From assembly GCA_025360105.1 (NCBI GenBank), contig JANYCT010000019.1, forward strand, positions 1-53,378: a stretch of DNA of 53,378 bases. Direction: 5' to 3'. The notes beneath the pieces were generated by a model. That model was given only the letters and a program-made list of their open reading frames with translations, was not told where the DNA came from and searched no databases. Below, piece after piece: positions 42,514 through 51,619 of this stretch; the stretch's first letter is position 1, and each line of letters begins with the position of its first letter. The DNA comes from Actinomycetes bacterium (lineage in GTDB: Bacteria > Actinomycetota > Acidimicrobiia > Acidimicrobiales > Ilumatobacteraceae). The position numbers and the translations under genes are program-made.

Positions 42514-43036
42514 ATGACCAGTGAATATCGACACCAGTTGTTGCGTGAGATCAGCGACGTCATCCACGATGTGCCGCGGTTTGTGACTGCACCTCTGTAC
42601 CGCCGCTGGCACCTTTGCTGGGGCGCAACCGTCAATGAGGTGACGGCGCCGATGCCGGGCGACGCGCTGTTCCGACGAGCCCAGTTCAAAGCGACTCGCG
42701 CGATCACGATCGCCGCCGCGCCTGAAGTGGTGTGGCCATGGTTGCTACAGGTTGGCTGTGGACGGGCCGACCGAGCGCAACGACCTGCTGGACAACCTTG
42801 GCCGACCGAGCGCAATGGTTCTCGTGCCGGACTTTCTACATCTCGAGGTTGACCAGTGGGTGCCGAAGTCACCGAAGCCACCGCCGTCTGAACGAACCGC
42901 GTTGAGGGTCGATTGGTTCAAGATGGATCGATGGATGCTGTGGACCAAACCTGATAGTTCGTGGGCCTAGCAGCTGGAGCCGACCGCTCACGGCGACACG
43001 CGCTTGGTATCCCGCATTCATGCCGTGTACGACTGA
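42514..43036 (+). pseudogene. SRPBCC-family protein, frameshift and two nonsense codons
   Basis: The first frame (MTSEYRHQLLREISDVIHDV to APEVVWPWLLQVGCGRA) is a SRPBCC start-domain N-terminus. The continuation DLLDNLGRPSAMVLVPDFLH, LEVDQWVPKSPKPP, DRWMLWTKPDSSWA lies in another frame. A TAG (42968-42970) stands where the family has Trp, after which QLEPTAHGDTRLVSRIHAVYD continues to a TGA at 43034. The frame changes inside a 16-bp segment (42765-42780) that is an exact copy of 42800-42815, so a local templated insertion probably inactivated the gene. Intact relatives are lipid-binding or cyclase-like proteins of about 200 residues; the last part is missing. Confidence 0.85.
42765..42815. repeat. 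16-bp direct repeat inside the SRPBCC pseudogene
   Basis: GGCCGACCGAGCGCAA occurs at 42765-42780 and at 42800-42815, 35 bp apart. The second copy encodes the expected LGRPSA; the first replaces conserved codons and shifts the frame. Confidence 0.85.
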
Positions 43037-43102
43037 CGGCATCACGTCACGCGCAGACTCGAGTGCCCGTGAACCCAGGTCGTTCGACGCGGCAGCTCGC
43101 GC

Positions 43103-43463
43103 GTGAGCCGCCGACTCAAACCCCCACCGAGCATCACCACGATCGTCGGCACCGCAGCGATCGCCGTCTCGTTGGTGTACTGATGCATACACGCTCGTGC
43201 TCTTCACTAGTGCTGCCGTGTACGCGCTCATTGACCACTCTCGCAAGTGGGACGAGCTCAAGGCGCGGTTCGGCGCGTGGATCACGATCCACTCGGTGGT
43301 GATGGTGCTCCCAGGGGTTGCCTTCGGATTCGCTGTGTTTCGAGCGCAGAAAGTCGAGGAGGGTCTGGTCACTCCGCCACCACAACGGTGGCAAATCCTC
43401 CTCACCCTCAGTCACACTTGGGCAAACTCATGCATTTGCCCGCGCGAACATGTCGAAGTTTGA
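43103..43463 (+). pseudogene. Small membrane protein remnant, frameshifted
   Basis: A GTG at 43103 opens a frame with a membrane helix (ITTIVGTAAIAVSLVY) that hits TGA at about 43181. A second frame continues the same theme (YTLVLFTSAAVYALIDHSRK, WDELKARFGAWITIHSVVMV, LPGVAFGFAVFRAQ), giving three likely helices if joined. I do not recognise the family. The tail (QRWQILLTLSHTWANSCICP) looks random, so the 3' end is probably lost. It lies next to another pseudogene, consistent with a decaying segment. The remaining 104 bp to 43567 show nothing. Confidence 0.6.
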
Positions 43464-43567
43464 CACTTTCCCTCGGGCAAACCGCCGGGGGCGGGGCTTG
43501 TGGATGTCGGCTGCTCAAGGCGCCGCGGCGCAAGCTCGCGTCGGTCGGCGGTCGCAACGCGTGGGGA

Positions 43568-44419
43568 TCAGCCCGCGTAGGCGACGGGCGGGGTGCCGGC
43601 GACGGTGGTGCGGAACAACTCGCGCCGAAACTCGGGATAGTCGTTGATCGCGTTGTGCTGCGTGGAACGGTTGTCCCAGATAGCAAGCGTGCCGTTGGTC
43701 CAGTGCGCACGGCAGGTATTGGCCTCGCTCTGACTGTGCATGTACAACTGCGACAACAACGCCTGCGATTCATGCGCGGCCCACCCAGCAAAGCGGGTGA
43801 CGTAGCCGCTGTTGAGGAAAAGGATCGGTCGAGCCGTATCGGGGTGCGTGCTCACCACCGGATGCTCCTGCTCGGCGAAGGCATCCGCACTGGGCAGGAT
43901 GGTCATCGTGCGACCCTTCTGCGTGATGTCGTAGACCCCGCCGGTGCCGTAAGGGCGCCCGGCCGAGTGCACCGCTCTCAGCCCGAGCAAACACTGCTGC
44001 AATCCGGATGACAGCGTCTCAAAGGCGCGAGTCTGGTTCGACCACACCGTGTCGCCACCGTAGGGAGGCACGTCGTATGCCCAGAGCAGAGTGAAGCTGG
44101 GTGGCGCCATGAGGTAGCTGAGATCGGTGTGCCAACCTCCGCCGAAATTGAGGGCGCGCTCGCCCTTTTCCTTGACGACCTGCACGACATCGGGGCGGTC
44201 ATCCATCGGCTTCACGAACGGTGTGTCGATAGGTGTGCCGAGGCGCCGCGTGAATGCCTCGAGCCCATCCAGTCCGAGATGCTTCTGATCGCGAACCATC
44301 ACGACCGAGTGCTCGACCGCCGCAGCACGGACGGCATCCACCGTGTCGTCGGCGGCTGTCAGCAGATCGACGTTCGTGATGTCGGCACCAAGCGCCGTGG
44401 CGAGTCGTGAGATCTTCAT
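43568..44419 (-). CDS. TauD/TfdA-family Fe(II)/2-oxoglutarate dioxygenase
   Basis: A 283-residue dioxygenase of the taurine dioxygenase family. The iron ligands are H97 and D99 (GGGWHTDLSY) and H255 (NRSTQHNAIND), and the 2-oxoglutarate-binding Arg is in PEFRRELFRTTV (about 266). It oxidatively cleaves a sulfonate, an aryloxyacetate or another hydroxylatable substrate; which one is not clear. Sulfatases at both ends of the window make organosulfur substrates conceivable, but there is no direct link. Downstream of an SDR gene (34-bp gap) and an enoyl-CoA hydratase gene on the same strand. Confidence 0.92.
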   Translation of the reverse strand: MKISRLATALGADITNVDLLTAADDTVDAVRAAAVEHSVVMVRDQKHLGLDGLEAFTRRLGTPIDTPFVKPMDDRPDVVQVVKEKGERALNFGGGWHTDLSYLMAPPSFTLLWAYDVPPYGGDTVWSNQTRAFETLSSGLQQCLLGLRAVHSAGRPYGTGGVYDITQKGRTMTILPSADAFAEQEHPVVSTHPDTARPILFLNSGYVTRFAGWAAHESQALLSQLYMHSQSEANTCRAHWTNGTLAIWDNRSTQHNAINDYPEFRRELFRTTVAGTPPVAYAG

Positions 44420-44453
44420 CGCGTGAGTCTCGCGCGGCTGGGCCGGGCGGCGA

Positions 44454-45230
44454 TCACGGAACCCAGTTACCTGACTCGTCGCGATGCCATCCACGCGCCG
44501 CGTCGGAGCCACCATCGACGTGCACGGTCGTGCCGGTGATGTATCGGCTCGCCGACGACGCGAGGAACACCGCGGGACCGCAGATGTCGTCGCTGGTACC
44601 CCAACCGAGAGCAAGCTTCTTGCCGTAGTCACCCTCGCCCACCAACAAGCCGGCATCACCGGGCGTGGGGAGACCATCGGGTGCAATGGTATTGACCCGG
44701 ATACCGCTGGGACTCAGCTCGAGCGCGAGCGTGCGGCTGAGGTGTTCGACCGCGGCCTTCATCGCACCGTAGATACCGAATCCGGGTGCAGCGCGGTAGG
44801 CCTCGACGGAGGTGATGTTGATGATCGAACCGCCGGTCGACATTTTCGGCACACACGCGCGAACGAAGTTGGTGACACTCGTGAAGTTCTCGTCGACGAC
44901 GGAGCGTTGGCCCTTGTCGCTCGCGTCGAGGAACGCACCGTGGAAGGTGCCACCGGCGTTGTTGACCAACACGTCGATGCGCTCGAGGCCGCCGACCCAC
45001 TCGGTGACGGCGGCGGTGTCGCGCACGTCGAGCAACCCTGAGACCACGGTGGCGCCCATTGCCTGAGCGTCGGCAACCGTGTGGGCAAGTTCGTCGACCT
45101 TGCGGTCGCACAGGGCGAGGTTCGCACCGTACTGCGCAAACGCAAGTGCCATCGAACGCCCAAGACCCACTGCGGCGCCGGTGATCAGCGCCACCTTGCC
45201 GTCGAGTCGGAATGCGTCGGGAGCAAGCAT
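44454..45230 (-). CDS. SDR-family oxidoreductase
   Basis: A 258-residue classical SDR: GAAVGLGRSMALAFA cofactor loop, NNAGGTFHGAF, INITSVEAYRAAPGFGIYGAMK with the catalytic Ser and Y-x3-K, and a C-terminal ITGTTVHVDGGSDAA. It probably acts on a hydroxyacyl or alcohol intermediate next to the enoyl-CoA hydratase, whose gene ends 9 bp upstream; these two make a hydration/dehydrogenation pair. Confidence 0.92.
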   Translation of the reverse strand: MLAPDAFRLDGKVALITGAAVGLGRSMALAFAQYGANLALCDRKVDELAHTVADAQAMGATVVSGLLDVRDTAAVTEWVGGLERIDVLVNNAGGTFHGAFLDASDKGQRSVVDENFTSVTNFVRACVPKMSTGGSIINITSVEAYRAAPGFGIYGAMKAAVEHLSRTLALELSPSGIRVNTIAPDGLPTPGDAGLLVGEGDYGKKLALGWGTSDDICGPAVFLASSASRYITGTTVHVDGGSDAARGWHRDESGNWVP

Positions 45231-45239
45231 GCGGCAGTC

Positions 45240-46034
45240 CTATCTCAGACGAGGGTCGATACGGCGACCGGAGGCAAACGTGGCCTGCCCCTCGGCGAGG
45301 GCCTCGGCCTGATTGCCCAGCGTCACGAGATGGGGCGCCATCGCAAGCGCCTGGGCACGGCCCATTTCGCGAGCCGCCCACAACGACCGCAGCGTGCCCT
45401 GCACCGCGGCGGCGGGTTGCGATGCAATCGCTTGGGCGATGGTGTTCGCAGTGGCCAGTAGATCGGCCGCGGGAACAACGTCCTGCACGAAACCGATCTG
45501 GTGGGCGCGCTGCGCGGTCATGCGTTCGTGATTGCCCATGAGCGCGAGTCGGCAGAGTTCGCCGAACGGCATCTGCCCGTACAGCAGGATCGGCTCGAAC
45601 GAGGCGGCCATGCCGTAGGTGGTATGGGGGTCGAAGAAGGTGGCGTGCTCGGCAGCCACGATGGTTTCACACTCCCCCAAAAGGTAGAAGGCCCCCCCAC
45701 ACGCCATGCCGTTCACGGCTGCGATGACCGGCTTCCACAGCCCGGCGGTCTTGGGCCCGAGTAGCATGCCGGGATCGTCGATCATGAACGGTGAATCCGG
45801 CTGAGGCACCGACCACGAGCGATCGATACCGGTACAGAACGCCTTGTCGCCCTCGCCGGTGAGCACAATGGCGCGGATGCTGTCATCGAACCGCAGCGCA
45901 CGCCAGAGGCCCTGCAGTTCGTTGGCCAAGGTCTCGTTGAACGCGTTGTGCCGGTCGGGGCGATTCAGCGTGACCCGTAAGACACGATCATCGATCTGGC
46001 ACAACAGCGCCTTGTACTCAGTTGGGACACCCAC
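45240..46034 (-). CDS. Enoyl-CoA hydratase/isomerase family protein
   Basis: A 264-residue crotonase-fold protein: RVTLNRPDRHNAFN, GEGDKAFCTGID for the first oxyanion-hole segment, and AAVNGMACGGAFYLLGECE for the second. The usual catalytic Glu pair is not clearly placed (FFDPHTTYGMAAS lacks the standard Glu164 context), so hydratase, isomerase or hydrolase activity is open. GTG start at 46034. Divergent from the amidohydrolase gene with palindrome copy 2 between them. Confidence 0.88.
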   Translation of the reverse strand: MGVPTEYKALLCQIDDRVLRVTLNRPDRHNAFNETLANELQGLWRALRFDDSIRAIVLTGEGDKAFCTGIDRSWSVPQPDSPFMIDDPGMLLGPKTAGLWKPVIAAVNGMACGGAFYLLGECETIVAAEHATFFDPHTTYGMAASFEPILLYGQMPFGELCRLALMGNHERMTAQRAHQIGFVQDVVPAADLLATANTIAQAIASQPAAAVQGTLRSLWAAREMGRAQALAMAPHLVTLGNQAEALAEGQATFASGRRIDPRLR

Positions 46035-46079
46035 GAAACGACCCCCGAAAAACCTTGTTTGCGCCAGTGGACGCTCGAA

Positions 46080-46096
46080 TCTGACACACCGTCAGA
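46080..46096. promoter_or_regulatory. Inverted-repeat operator, copy 2 (TCTGAC-N5-GTCAGA)
   Basis: TCTGACACACCGTCAGA, identical in both arms to copy 1 at 38316-38332 and sharing the flanks aa...aacc. It lies between the divergent enoyl-CoA hydratase and amidohydrolase genes. A TACAGT at 46106-46111 is 7 bp before the amidohydrolase ATG, a likely -10 of a leaderless transcript. Confidence 0.75.
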
Positions 46097-46118
46097 AACC
46101 GATGCTACAGTGCCGAAC

Positions 46119-47327
46119 ATGCGCGAGTTGCCCAAGATCATCTCGGTCGATGACCACGTCATCGAGCCAGCCACAGTGTGGTCCGATCGTCTCCCCTCGA
46201 AGTACCGCGATGTCGGTCCACGAATCGAGCGACGTCCCGTGAAGGAGATGACCTTCATCGGCGGAAAGTTCACGGCGATCCCCGGCGATCCCGGCGATCC
46301 GGGCGAGCCAGTCGACTGGTGGTTCTATGAAGACCTGCGCCGCCCTCTGACACGACTCGACACCGCTGTGGGATTCGCACGCGACGAGGTCATCCTGAAG
46401 GGCATCAGCTACGACGACATGCGCCAAGGCTCGTACCTGCTGCCCGAGCGCCTCGAAGACATGGACACCAACGGCATCGAGGCATCGTTGTGCTTTCCCA
46501 CCTTTCCCCGCTTCTGCGGCCAGACCTTCACCGAGGCGGCCGACAAAGATCTGGCACTGCTCTGCGTACAGGCCTACAACGACTGGATGGTCGACGAGTG
46601 GTGTGGCGAGTCCGGTGGTCGTTTGATTCCACTGACCCTCGTGCCGTTGTGGGACCCGGCCGAGGCCGCGCGCGAGGTTCGTCGCAACGCAGCGCGTGGC
46701 GTGCACGCGGTGTGTTTCAGCGAGATCCCGAGCAACCTCGGCCTGCCCAGCATCCACGATTCCGATGGCTACTGGTTGCCATTCTTCGATGCGTGCAACG
46801 AGACGAAGACCACCATCAACATGCACATCGGCAGCGGTTCGAAGATGCCATCCACCTCGCCCGATGCGCCGGCCGCGGTGGGATCCACGCTCACGTTCGC
46901 GAACTGCTGCTTCAGCATGGTCGACTGGTTGATGAGCGGCCTCTTCACCAAATTCGGCGACCTCACCATTGCCTACAGCGAAGGCCAGATCGGTTGGATC
47001 CCCTACATCCTCGAGCGCGCCGACACGGTGTGGCAAGAGAACCGCGGTTGGGGCGGCATTGCCGACAAGGTGCTCGAGCCGCCGAGCGAGCTGTTCAAGA
47101 AGCACGTCTACGGCTGCTTCTTCGACGACCCGCACGGTCTCAACAGCCTCGATGCCATCGGTGTCGATAACGTCACCTACGAAAGCGACTACCCGCACAG
47201 CGATAGCACCTGGCCGCACACGGCCAAGATCGCGGCCGAGCAGATGTCGCATCTGTCCGATGAGGTCGTCTACAAACTGCTGCGCGGCAACGCCATCAAG
47301 ATGTTGCACATCACGCACCTTACGTAA
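46119..47327 (+). CDS. Amidohydrolase-2 family metal-dependent hydrolase
   Basis: A 402-residue protein. The N-terminal IISVDDHVIEP is the actinobacterial amidohydrolase_2 signature, with the HxH replaced by DDH. LEDMDTNGIEASLCFPTFPRFCG, VQAYNDWMVDEWC and NMHIGSGSKMPS line the barrel, and DNVTYESDYPHSDSTWPHT carries late metal ligands. Homologues include ACMS-decarboxylase-like and ring-cleavage-product hydrolases, usually found in CoA-ester catabolic clusters. Start at 46119 from family fit and the -10 placed 7 bp upstream; it heads a run of six same-strand genes to the window end. Confidence 0.9.
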   Translation: MRELPKIISVDDHVIEPATVWSDRLPSKYRDVGPRIERRPVKEMTFIGGKFTAIPGDPGDPGEPVDWWFYEDLRRPLTRLDTAVGFARDEVILKGISYDDMRQGSYLLPERLEDMDTNGIEASLCFPTFPRFCGQTFTEAADKDLALLCVQAYNDWMVDEWCGESGGRLIPLTLVPLWDPAEAAREVRRNAARGVHAVCFSEIPSNLGLPSIHDSDGYWLPFFDACNETKTTINMHIGSGSKMPSTSPDAPAAVGSTLTFANCCFSMVDWLMSGLFTKFGDLTIAYSEGQIGWIPYILERADTVWQENRGWGGIADKVLEPPSELFKKHVYGCFFDDPHGLNSLDAIGVDNVTYESDYPHSDSTWPHTAKIAAEQMSHLSDEVVYKLLRGNAIKMLHITHLT

Positions 47328-47440
47328 TACCGCGTACCGAGGCCGCCGGGCCGAGGCGCACCTCGCTGCCCGTCTGAGGTGGCATGTTCTCGTAGTGACT
47401 ATCGTGGCGGTTTCACCGCTCGCTCCAGGGGGTTTTTCGT
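47328..47440. promoter_or_regulatory. Gap before the alcohol dehydrogenase
   Basis: The 113 bp contain a small GGCGGT/ACCGCT-type stem near 47406-47420 and a strong AGGGGG just before the ATG at 47441. No gene seen; a second promoter for the dehydrogenase-ligase operon may lie here. Confidence 0.3.
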
Positions 47441-48544
47441 ATGCGCGGCATCGTCTTTGACGGCACCACCACCGAGTTCGTCGATGGGCTCACGGTGCGC
47501 GCCCCCGGGCCGCGTGACGTGATCGTCGAGATCGGCGCTGCCGGTCTGTGCCACAGCGACATCAGCTACATGCACGGGCTGTATCCCGTGCCGTCGCCTG
47601 GCGTGTGCGGACACGAGGGCGCTGGCATCGTTGCCGAGGTCGGCGCCGCCGTCACCCACGTGAAACCCGGCGACCACGTGATCATCGCCACCCTCGCTGC
47701 GTGCGGATTCTGTGCACCGTGCGCAAGTGGTCGCCCAACCGCGTGCCGACAAACGCTGGCCAACTGGAGCCAGCCGTTCACGCTTGACGGTCAGCCCATC
47801 TACAACTTTGCCGCAACCAGCGCGTTCGCCGAGCGCACCGTGGTACGCGACCTGCAGTGCGTGAAGATCCCTGACGATGTGCCCCTCACCTCTGCCGCGC
47901 TCGTGGGTTGCGGCGTAGTCACCGGCATGGGCGCGGTCTTCAATCGCGCCAACGTGCAGCGCGGGCAGAGCGCCGCAGTCTTCGGTGTCGGCGGCGTGGG
48001 CCTCAACGTGATCCAAGCGCTGAAGGTGCAGGGCGCGACCACCATCATCGCCATCGACACCGTGCCCGAAAAGGAAGCCCTCGCCAAGCAGTTCGGAGCC
48101 ACGCACTTCATTGACGGCAAGCGTGACGACGTCGTGGCCGCGATCGGCGCGCTCACGCCGTGGAACGCGGAGATGGACCGCGGCCCCTTCAACGGTGGCG
48201 GGGTCAACTGGGCCTTCGATTGCGTCGCGCATCCCGTGGTCACCCACAACGCGCTCGAGTCACTCGACTGGGAGGGCACGGTGGTGGTCATCGGCGTCTC
48301 CGGTCAGACCACCGAGTTCCATGGACTGTACGGCCGGCTCACGCAAGTGGACCGTGGCATCATCGGTTGTCGCTACGGCACTATCTCGCCACATCGCGAC
48401 ATCCCCCGAATCATCGAACTGTACCGTCGCGGCGAAGTTCTGCTCGACGAACTCGTGTCGCAGACCTTCCCCGTTGAGCAGTGGACGAGCGCCGTCGAAG
48501 GCCTCGAATCCGGCACCATCGCCAGAGGCGTACTCACCTTCTGA
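47441..48544 (+). CDS. Zinc-dependent alcohol dehydrogenase (class III-like)
   Basis: A 367-residue MDR alcohol dehydrogenase. The catalytic zinc ligands are C37 (GLCHSD), H58 with E59 (GHEGAG) and the later Cys in LVGCGVVTG. The structural zinc cysteines are C88, C91, C94 and C102. The Rossmann loop is FGVGGVGLNVIQ with IDTVPEK. The layout matches actinobacterial Rxyl_3153/NDMA-type class III-like enzymes. It oxidises a long-chain or aryl alcohol to the aldehyde; substrate unknown. It ends 13 bp before the first acyl-CoA ligase gene. Confidence 0.92.
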   Translation: MRGIVFDGTTTEFVDGLTVRAPGPRDVIVEIGAAGLCHSDISYMHGLYPVPSPGVCGHEGAGIVAEVGAAVTHVKPGDHVIIATLAACGFCAPCASGRPTACRQTLANWSQPFTLDGQPIYNFAATSAFAERTVVRDLQCVKIPDDVPLTSAALVGCGVVTGMGAVFNRANVQRGQSAAVFGVGGVGLNVIQALKVQGATTIIAIDTVPEKEALAKQFGATHFIDGKRDDVVAAIGALTPWNAEMDRGPFNGGGVNWAFDCVAHPVVTHNALESLDWEGTVVVIGVSGQTTEFHGLYGRLTQVDRGIIGCRYGTISPHRDIPRIIELYRRGEVLLDELVSQTFPVEQWTSAVEGLESGTIARGVLTF

Positions 48545-48557
48545 TGTTGGATCGCTG

Positions 48558-50051
48558 ATGAACGCTCTCGAGGCACTGACGCCCATCACCGGCGAGTTCT
48601 CCACGGTCCTCGATCTGTTCGACGAGGTCGTTCGGTCTCACGGTGGCCGCGAAGCGTTCGTGCACGCAGGCGTTCGCATCACGTTCACCGAGTGGGCCAC
48701 GCGCGCCGACGCACTCGCACAATGGTTGATCACCGAGCAGGGTGTGAGCAAGGGCGATGTCGTAGGCATCAAACTGTCGAGCGGCATCGACTACGCCGTT
48801 GCCTATCAGGCCATCATGCGCGCTGGCGCCGTCGCTACGGGCATCAATCCTCGGCTGGGCTCCGCTGAAATCGACCACATCGTCGCCCGGTGCCAACCCC
48901 GCTTCACCTTCGACGGCCCACTGCCCGATGTCGGGGGCGGCGATCCACTCGCGCGCAGGATCGAACTGTCGCAGACCGACCCGGTTGCCATCGTCTGGAC
49001 CGGTGGTACCACCGGCTACCCCAAGGGCGCCTGGTTCGACCACGCGTGCCTCAAGGCGATGACCCGCGGCGCGGCGCCGTTGAGCGAGATGGGCGACCGC
49101 CGCCTCTCTCCACTGCCGTTTGCACACGTCGGCGCGATGACCCGCGTGTGGGACGAACTGATGCACCTCATCACCACAGTCGTTGTGTCGACACCGTGGA
49201 CGGCCGCCGAGGCGCTGTCGCTCATCAACAACGAACGAGTCACGGTCTGCCAGGGCGTGCCCACGCAATATCGAATGATGCTCGACCATGTTGATTTTTC
49301 AACAATCGACATATCGAGCCTGCGTCTCGCCGGCATCGGCGCTGCCAGAATTCCTCCCGAGCTCGTCGCGGAGATGCGCACCAAGCTCGGCTGCCCGGTG
49401 GTGGTGCGCTATGCCAGCACCGAATCGTGTCTCGCCACCGGCACGCGGCTGAAGGACACCGACGAAGTCATCTGCAACACCGTGGGTCGACCCAATGGTG
49501 GCGTGCAGCTGATGCTCGTCGACGAATTCGGCACCGAGATGACGGGGCGTGGCCCCGACTATGTCGGCACGGTGTGCCTGCGCAGCCGGGCGATAATGCG
49601 CGGCTACTGGAACGATCCCGAACGTACCCATGAGGTCATCGACAGCGAGGGCTGGCTGCGCACCGGCGACCTCGGCTGGACGGGCGCCGACGGCAACCTT
49701 CGCCTCGTCGGTCGCAGTACCGAGATGTACATCCGCGGCGGCAACAACGTGTACCCCATCGAGATCGAGAACTGCCTCGGCGCCTACCGCAAGTTGGCCG
49801 GCGCCGCCGTGGTCGGTGTGCCGGTGAAGGGCCGCCTCGGCGAGATCGGCGTGTTGTTCGCCGTGCCACGCGGCGAAGCCGAGCTGAACCTGAGCGATCT
49901 GCGCACGTTCGTGAAGAAGCACCTCGCCGCGTACAAGGCACCCGACTGCCTGGTCGTGCTGCCCGAACTACCGCTCACCTCGATCGGCAAGGTCGACAAA
50001 CTCGCCCTGCAAGCCCGCGCCCACGAGGAGGCCGCACGATGGACACCGTGA
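48558..50051 (+). CDS. AMP-dependent acyl-CoA synthetase
   Basis: A 497-residue ANL-superfamily ligase. P-loop motif VWTGGTTGYPKG (about 150-161), RYASTES, GYWNDPERT, GWLRTGDLGW and GGNNVYPIEIEN are present. The terminal SIGKVDK supplies the acyl-adenylate Lys. It activates a carboxylic acid to the CoA thioester. The gene ends 13 bp inside the next ligase gene; having two overlapping ligases in a row is unusual, and they differ clearly in sequence. Confidence 0.93.
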   Translation: MNALEALTPITGEFSTVLDLFDEVVRSHGGREAFVHAGVRITFTEWATRADALAQWLITEQGVSKGDVVGIKLSSGIDYAVAYQAIMRAGAVATGINPRLGSAEIDHIVARCQPRFTFDGPLPDVGGGDPLARRIELSQTDPVAIVWTGGTTGYPKGAWFDHACLKAMTRGAAPLSEMGDRRLSPLPFAHVGAMTRVWDELMHLITTVVVSTPWTAAEALSLINNERVTVCQGVPTQYRMMLDHVDFSTIDISSLRLAGIGAARIPPELVAEMRTKLGCPVVVRYASTESCLATGTRLKDTDEVICNTVGRPNGGVQLMLVDEFGTEMTGRGPDYVGTVCLRSRAIMRGYWNDPERTHEVIDSEGWLRTGDLGWTGADGNLRLVGRSTEMYIRGGNNVYPIEIENCLGAYRKLAGAAVVGVPVKGRLGEIGVLFAVPRGEAELNLSDLRTFVKKHLAAYKAPDCLVVLPELPLTSIGKVDKLALQARAHEEAARWTP

Positions 50052-51619
50052 ACCCCGCGCCCACCGAATCCGGACTACTCGACACGGGGCTGCTCGAAAC
50101 GGCAGGCAAGACCCTGTGGCAGCTCATCTGCGAGCGCGCCGACGCCACACCTGACAAGCGCATGGCCATCGACGAAAAGGGCCGCACACTCACCTTCGGC
50201 GAATACCGCAACTGGAGCGAGCGTGTGGCTGCAGGGCTCGCGGCCCGTGACATCGGTGTGGGGACCAACGTGTCGTGGATTCTTCCATCGCGATTCGAGT
50301 CACTGGTGCTCGCCGCCGCGCTGTCGCGTCTCGGCGCAGTTCAGAACCCGATCCTGCCGATCTATCGCACTCGTGAGGTCGCGTTCATCACCCGCCAGAG
50401 TGGCTGCAGCGTGATCATCGTGCCCGGTGTGTTCCGCGGCTTCGACTACACCCCGATGGTCACCGAGGCCACACTGGACCAAGGGGTCGAGGTCATCGTG
50501 GCCGACCCCGATCTGGCAGAGGGCGACCCCGCCACGCTGCCCGCCTATGTGCCGGCCCTCAACGAATTGCGTTGGCTGTTCTACTCGTCGGGCACCACTG
50601 CTGACCCCAAAGGCGCCAAGCACAGCGACCGCAGTATGTCGGCGGCGAACACCGGGATGCAGTGGAGCATGGAAGTCGGTCCCGACGACAAGGCTGCGGT
50701 GGTCTTTCCCATCACCCACGTCGGCGGTCTGGTGTGGTTGTTCAACGCGATGCAGACTGGCGTCGAGTTGTTGATGGTGGAGACCTTCAGCCCCGCCGAC
50801 ACGCCTCGGTGGCTCGGCGAGCACGGTGTCACCTGCGCCGGCGCCGGCACCGTGTTTTGGCTCGCATATCTCAATGCCCAACGGCAGTTGCCCGTAGGCG
50901 GACGGCTGATGCCGGACGTGCGCATCTTCAACGGTGGCGGTGCGCCCAAGCCCAAGACGCTGCACGCAGAAATGATGGCCGAGATGGGCGCCCCCGTCAT
51001 CGGCGGCTGGGGACTCACCGAGTCGCCGATCAACACCATGGTGCACGTCGACGACCCCGACGACAAGAAGGCCACCACCGATGGCCGAGCCTGTCCCGAC
51101 GTGCAGATCCGAGTGGTCATCGACGGCCGCGAATGCGGCCCCAACGAAGAGGGTGAACTGCGCGTCAAGGGTCCGCAACTGTGCATGGGCTACCTCGACA
51201 GCTCGCTCGACGCTGAGGCGTTCGACGACGACGGCTGGTTCTGCACCGGCGACCTGGGCATCATCGATGACGGCGGCTGGATCAGCATCACCGGCCGGCT
51301 GAAGGACATCATCATTCGCAAGGGCGAGAACATCTCGGCGAAGGAGATCGAGGACCTGTTGTACGCGCACCCTGCCATTGCCGACGCCGCAGTCATTGGA
51401 CTGCCCGACGCGCAGAGCGGCGAACGCGCCTGTGCCGTGGTCGTTCTCAAGCCCGACGCCACGCTCGCACTCTCCGACATGGTGACCTACCTCAAAGATC
51501 ACCAACTGTCGATGCACAAGATCCCCGAGCAACTCGAGATCGTGGCCACCCTGCCACGTAACCCGAGCGGCAAGGTGTTGAAGAAAGATCTACGAGCCAC
51601 ATACGGAGGCACCTCATGA
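50039..51619 (+). CDS. AMP-dependent acyl-CoA synthetase (second)
   Basis: A 526-residue ANL ligase: YSSGTTADPKG P-loop (about 181-191), GGWGLTESP, GWFCTGDLG, RLKDIIIRKGENISAKEIED, and PRNPSGKVLKKDL with the catalytic Lys. Its N-terminal KTLWQLICERADATPDKRM resembles cyclohexanecarboxylate or 3-hydroxypropionyl/acyl-CoA ligases of catabolic clusters. ATG at 50039 is 13 bp upstream of the previous stop, with GAGGAGG inside that gene. Coupled by ATGA to the following SDR gene. Confidence 0.93.
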   Translation: MDTVNPAPTESGLLDTGLLETAGKTLWQLICERADATPDKRMAIDEKGRTLTFGEYRNWSERVAAGLAARDIGVGTNVSWILPSRFESLVLAAALSRLGAVQNPILPIYRTREVAFITRQSGCSVIIVPGVFRGFDYTPMVTEATLDQGVEVIVADPDLAEGDPATLPAYVPALNELRWLFYSSGTTADPKGAKHSDRSMSAANTGMQWSMEVGPDDKAAVVFPITHVGGLVWLFNAMQTGVELLMVETFSPADTPRWLGEHGVTCAGAGTVFWLAYLNAQRQLPVGGRLMPDVRIFNGGGAPKPKTLHAEMMAEMGAPVIGGWGLTESPINTMVHVDDPDDKKATTDGRACPDVQIRVVIDGRECGPNEEGELRVKGPQLCMGYLDSSLDAEAFDDDGWFCTGDLGIIDDGGWISITGRLKDIIIRKGENISAKEIEDLLYAHPAIADAAVIGLPDAQSGERACAVVVLKPDATLALSDMVTYLKDHQLSMHKIPEQLEIVATLPRNPSGKVLKKDLRATYGGTS

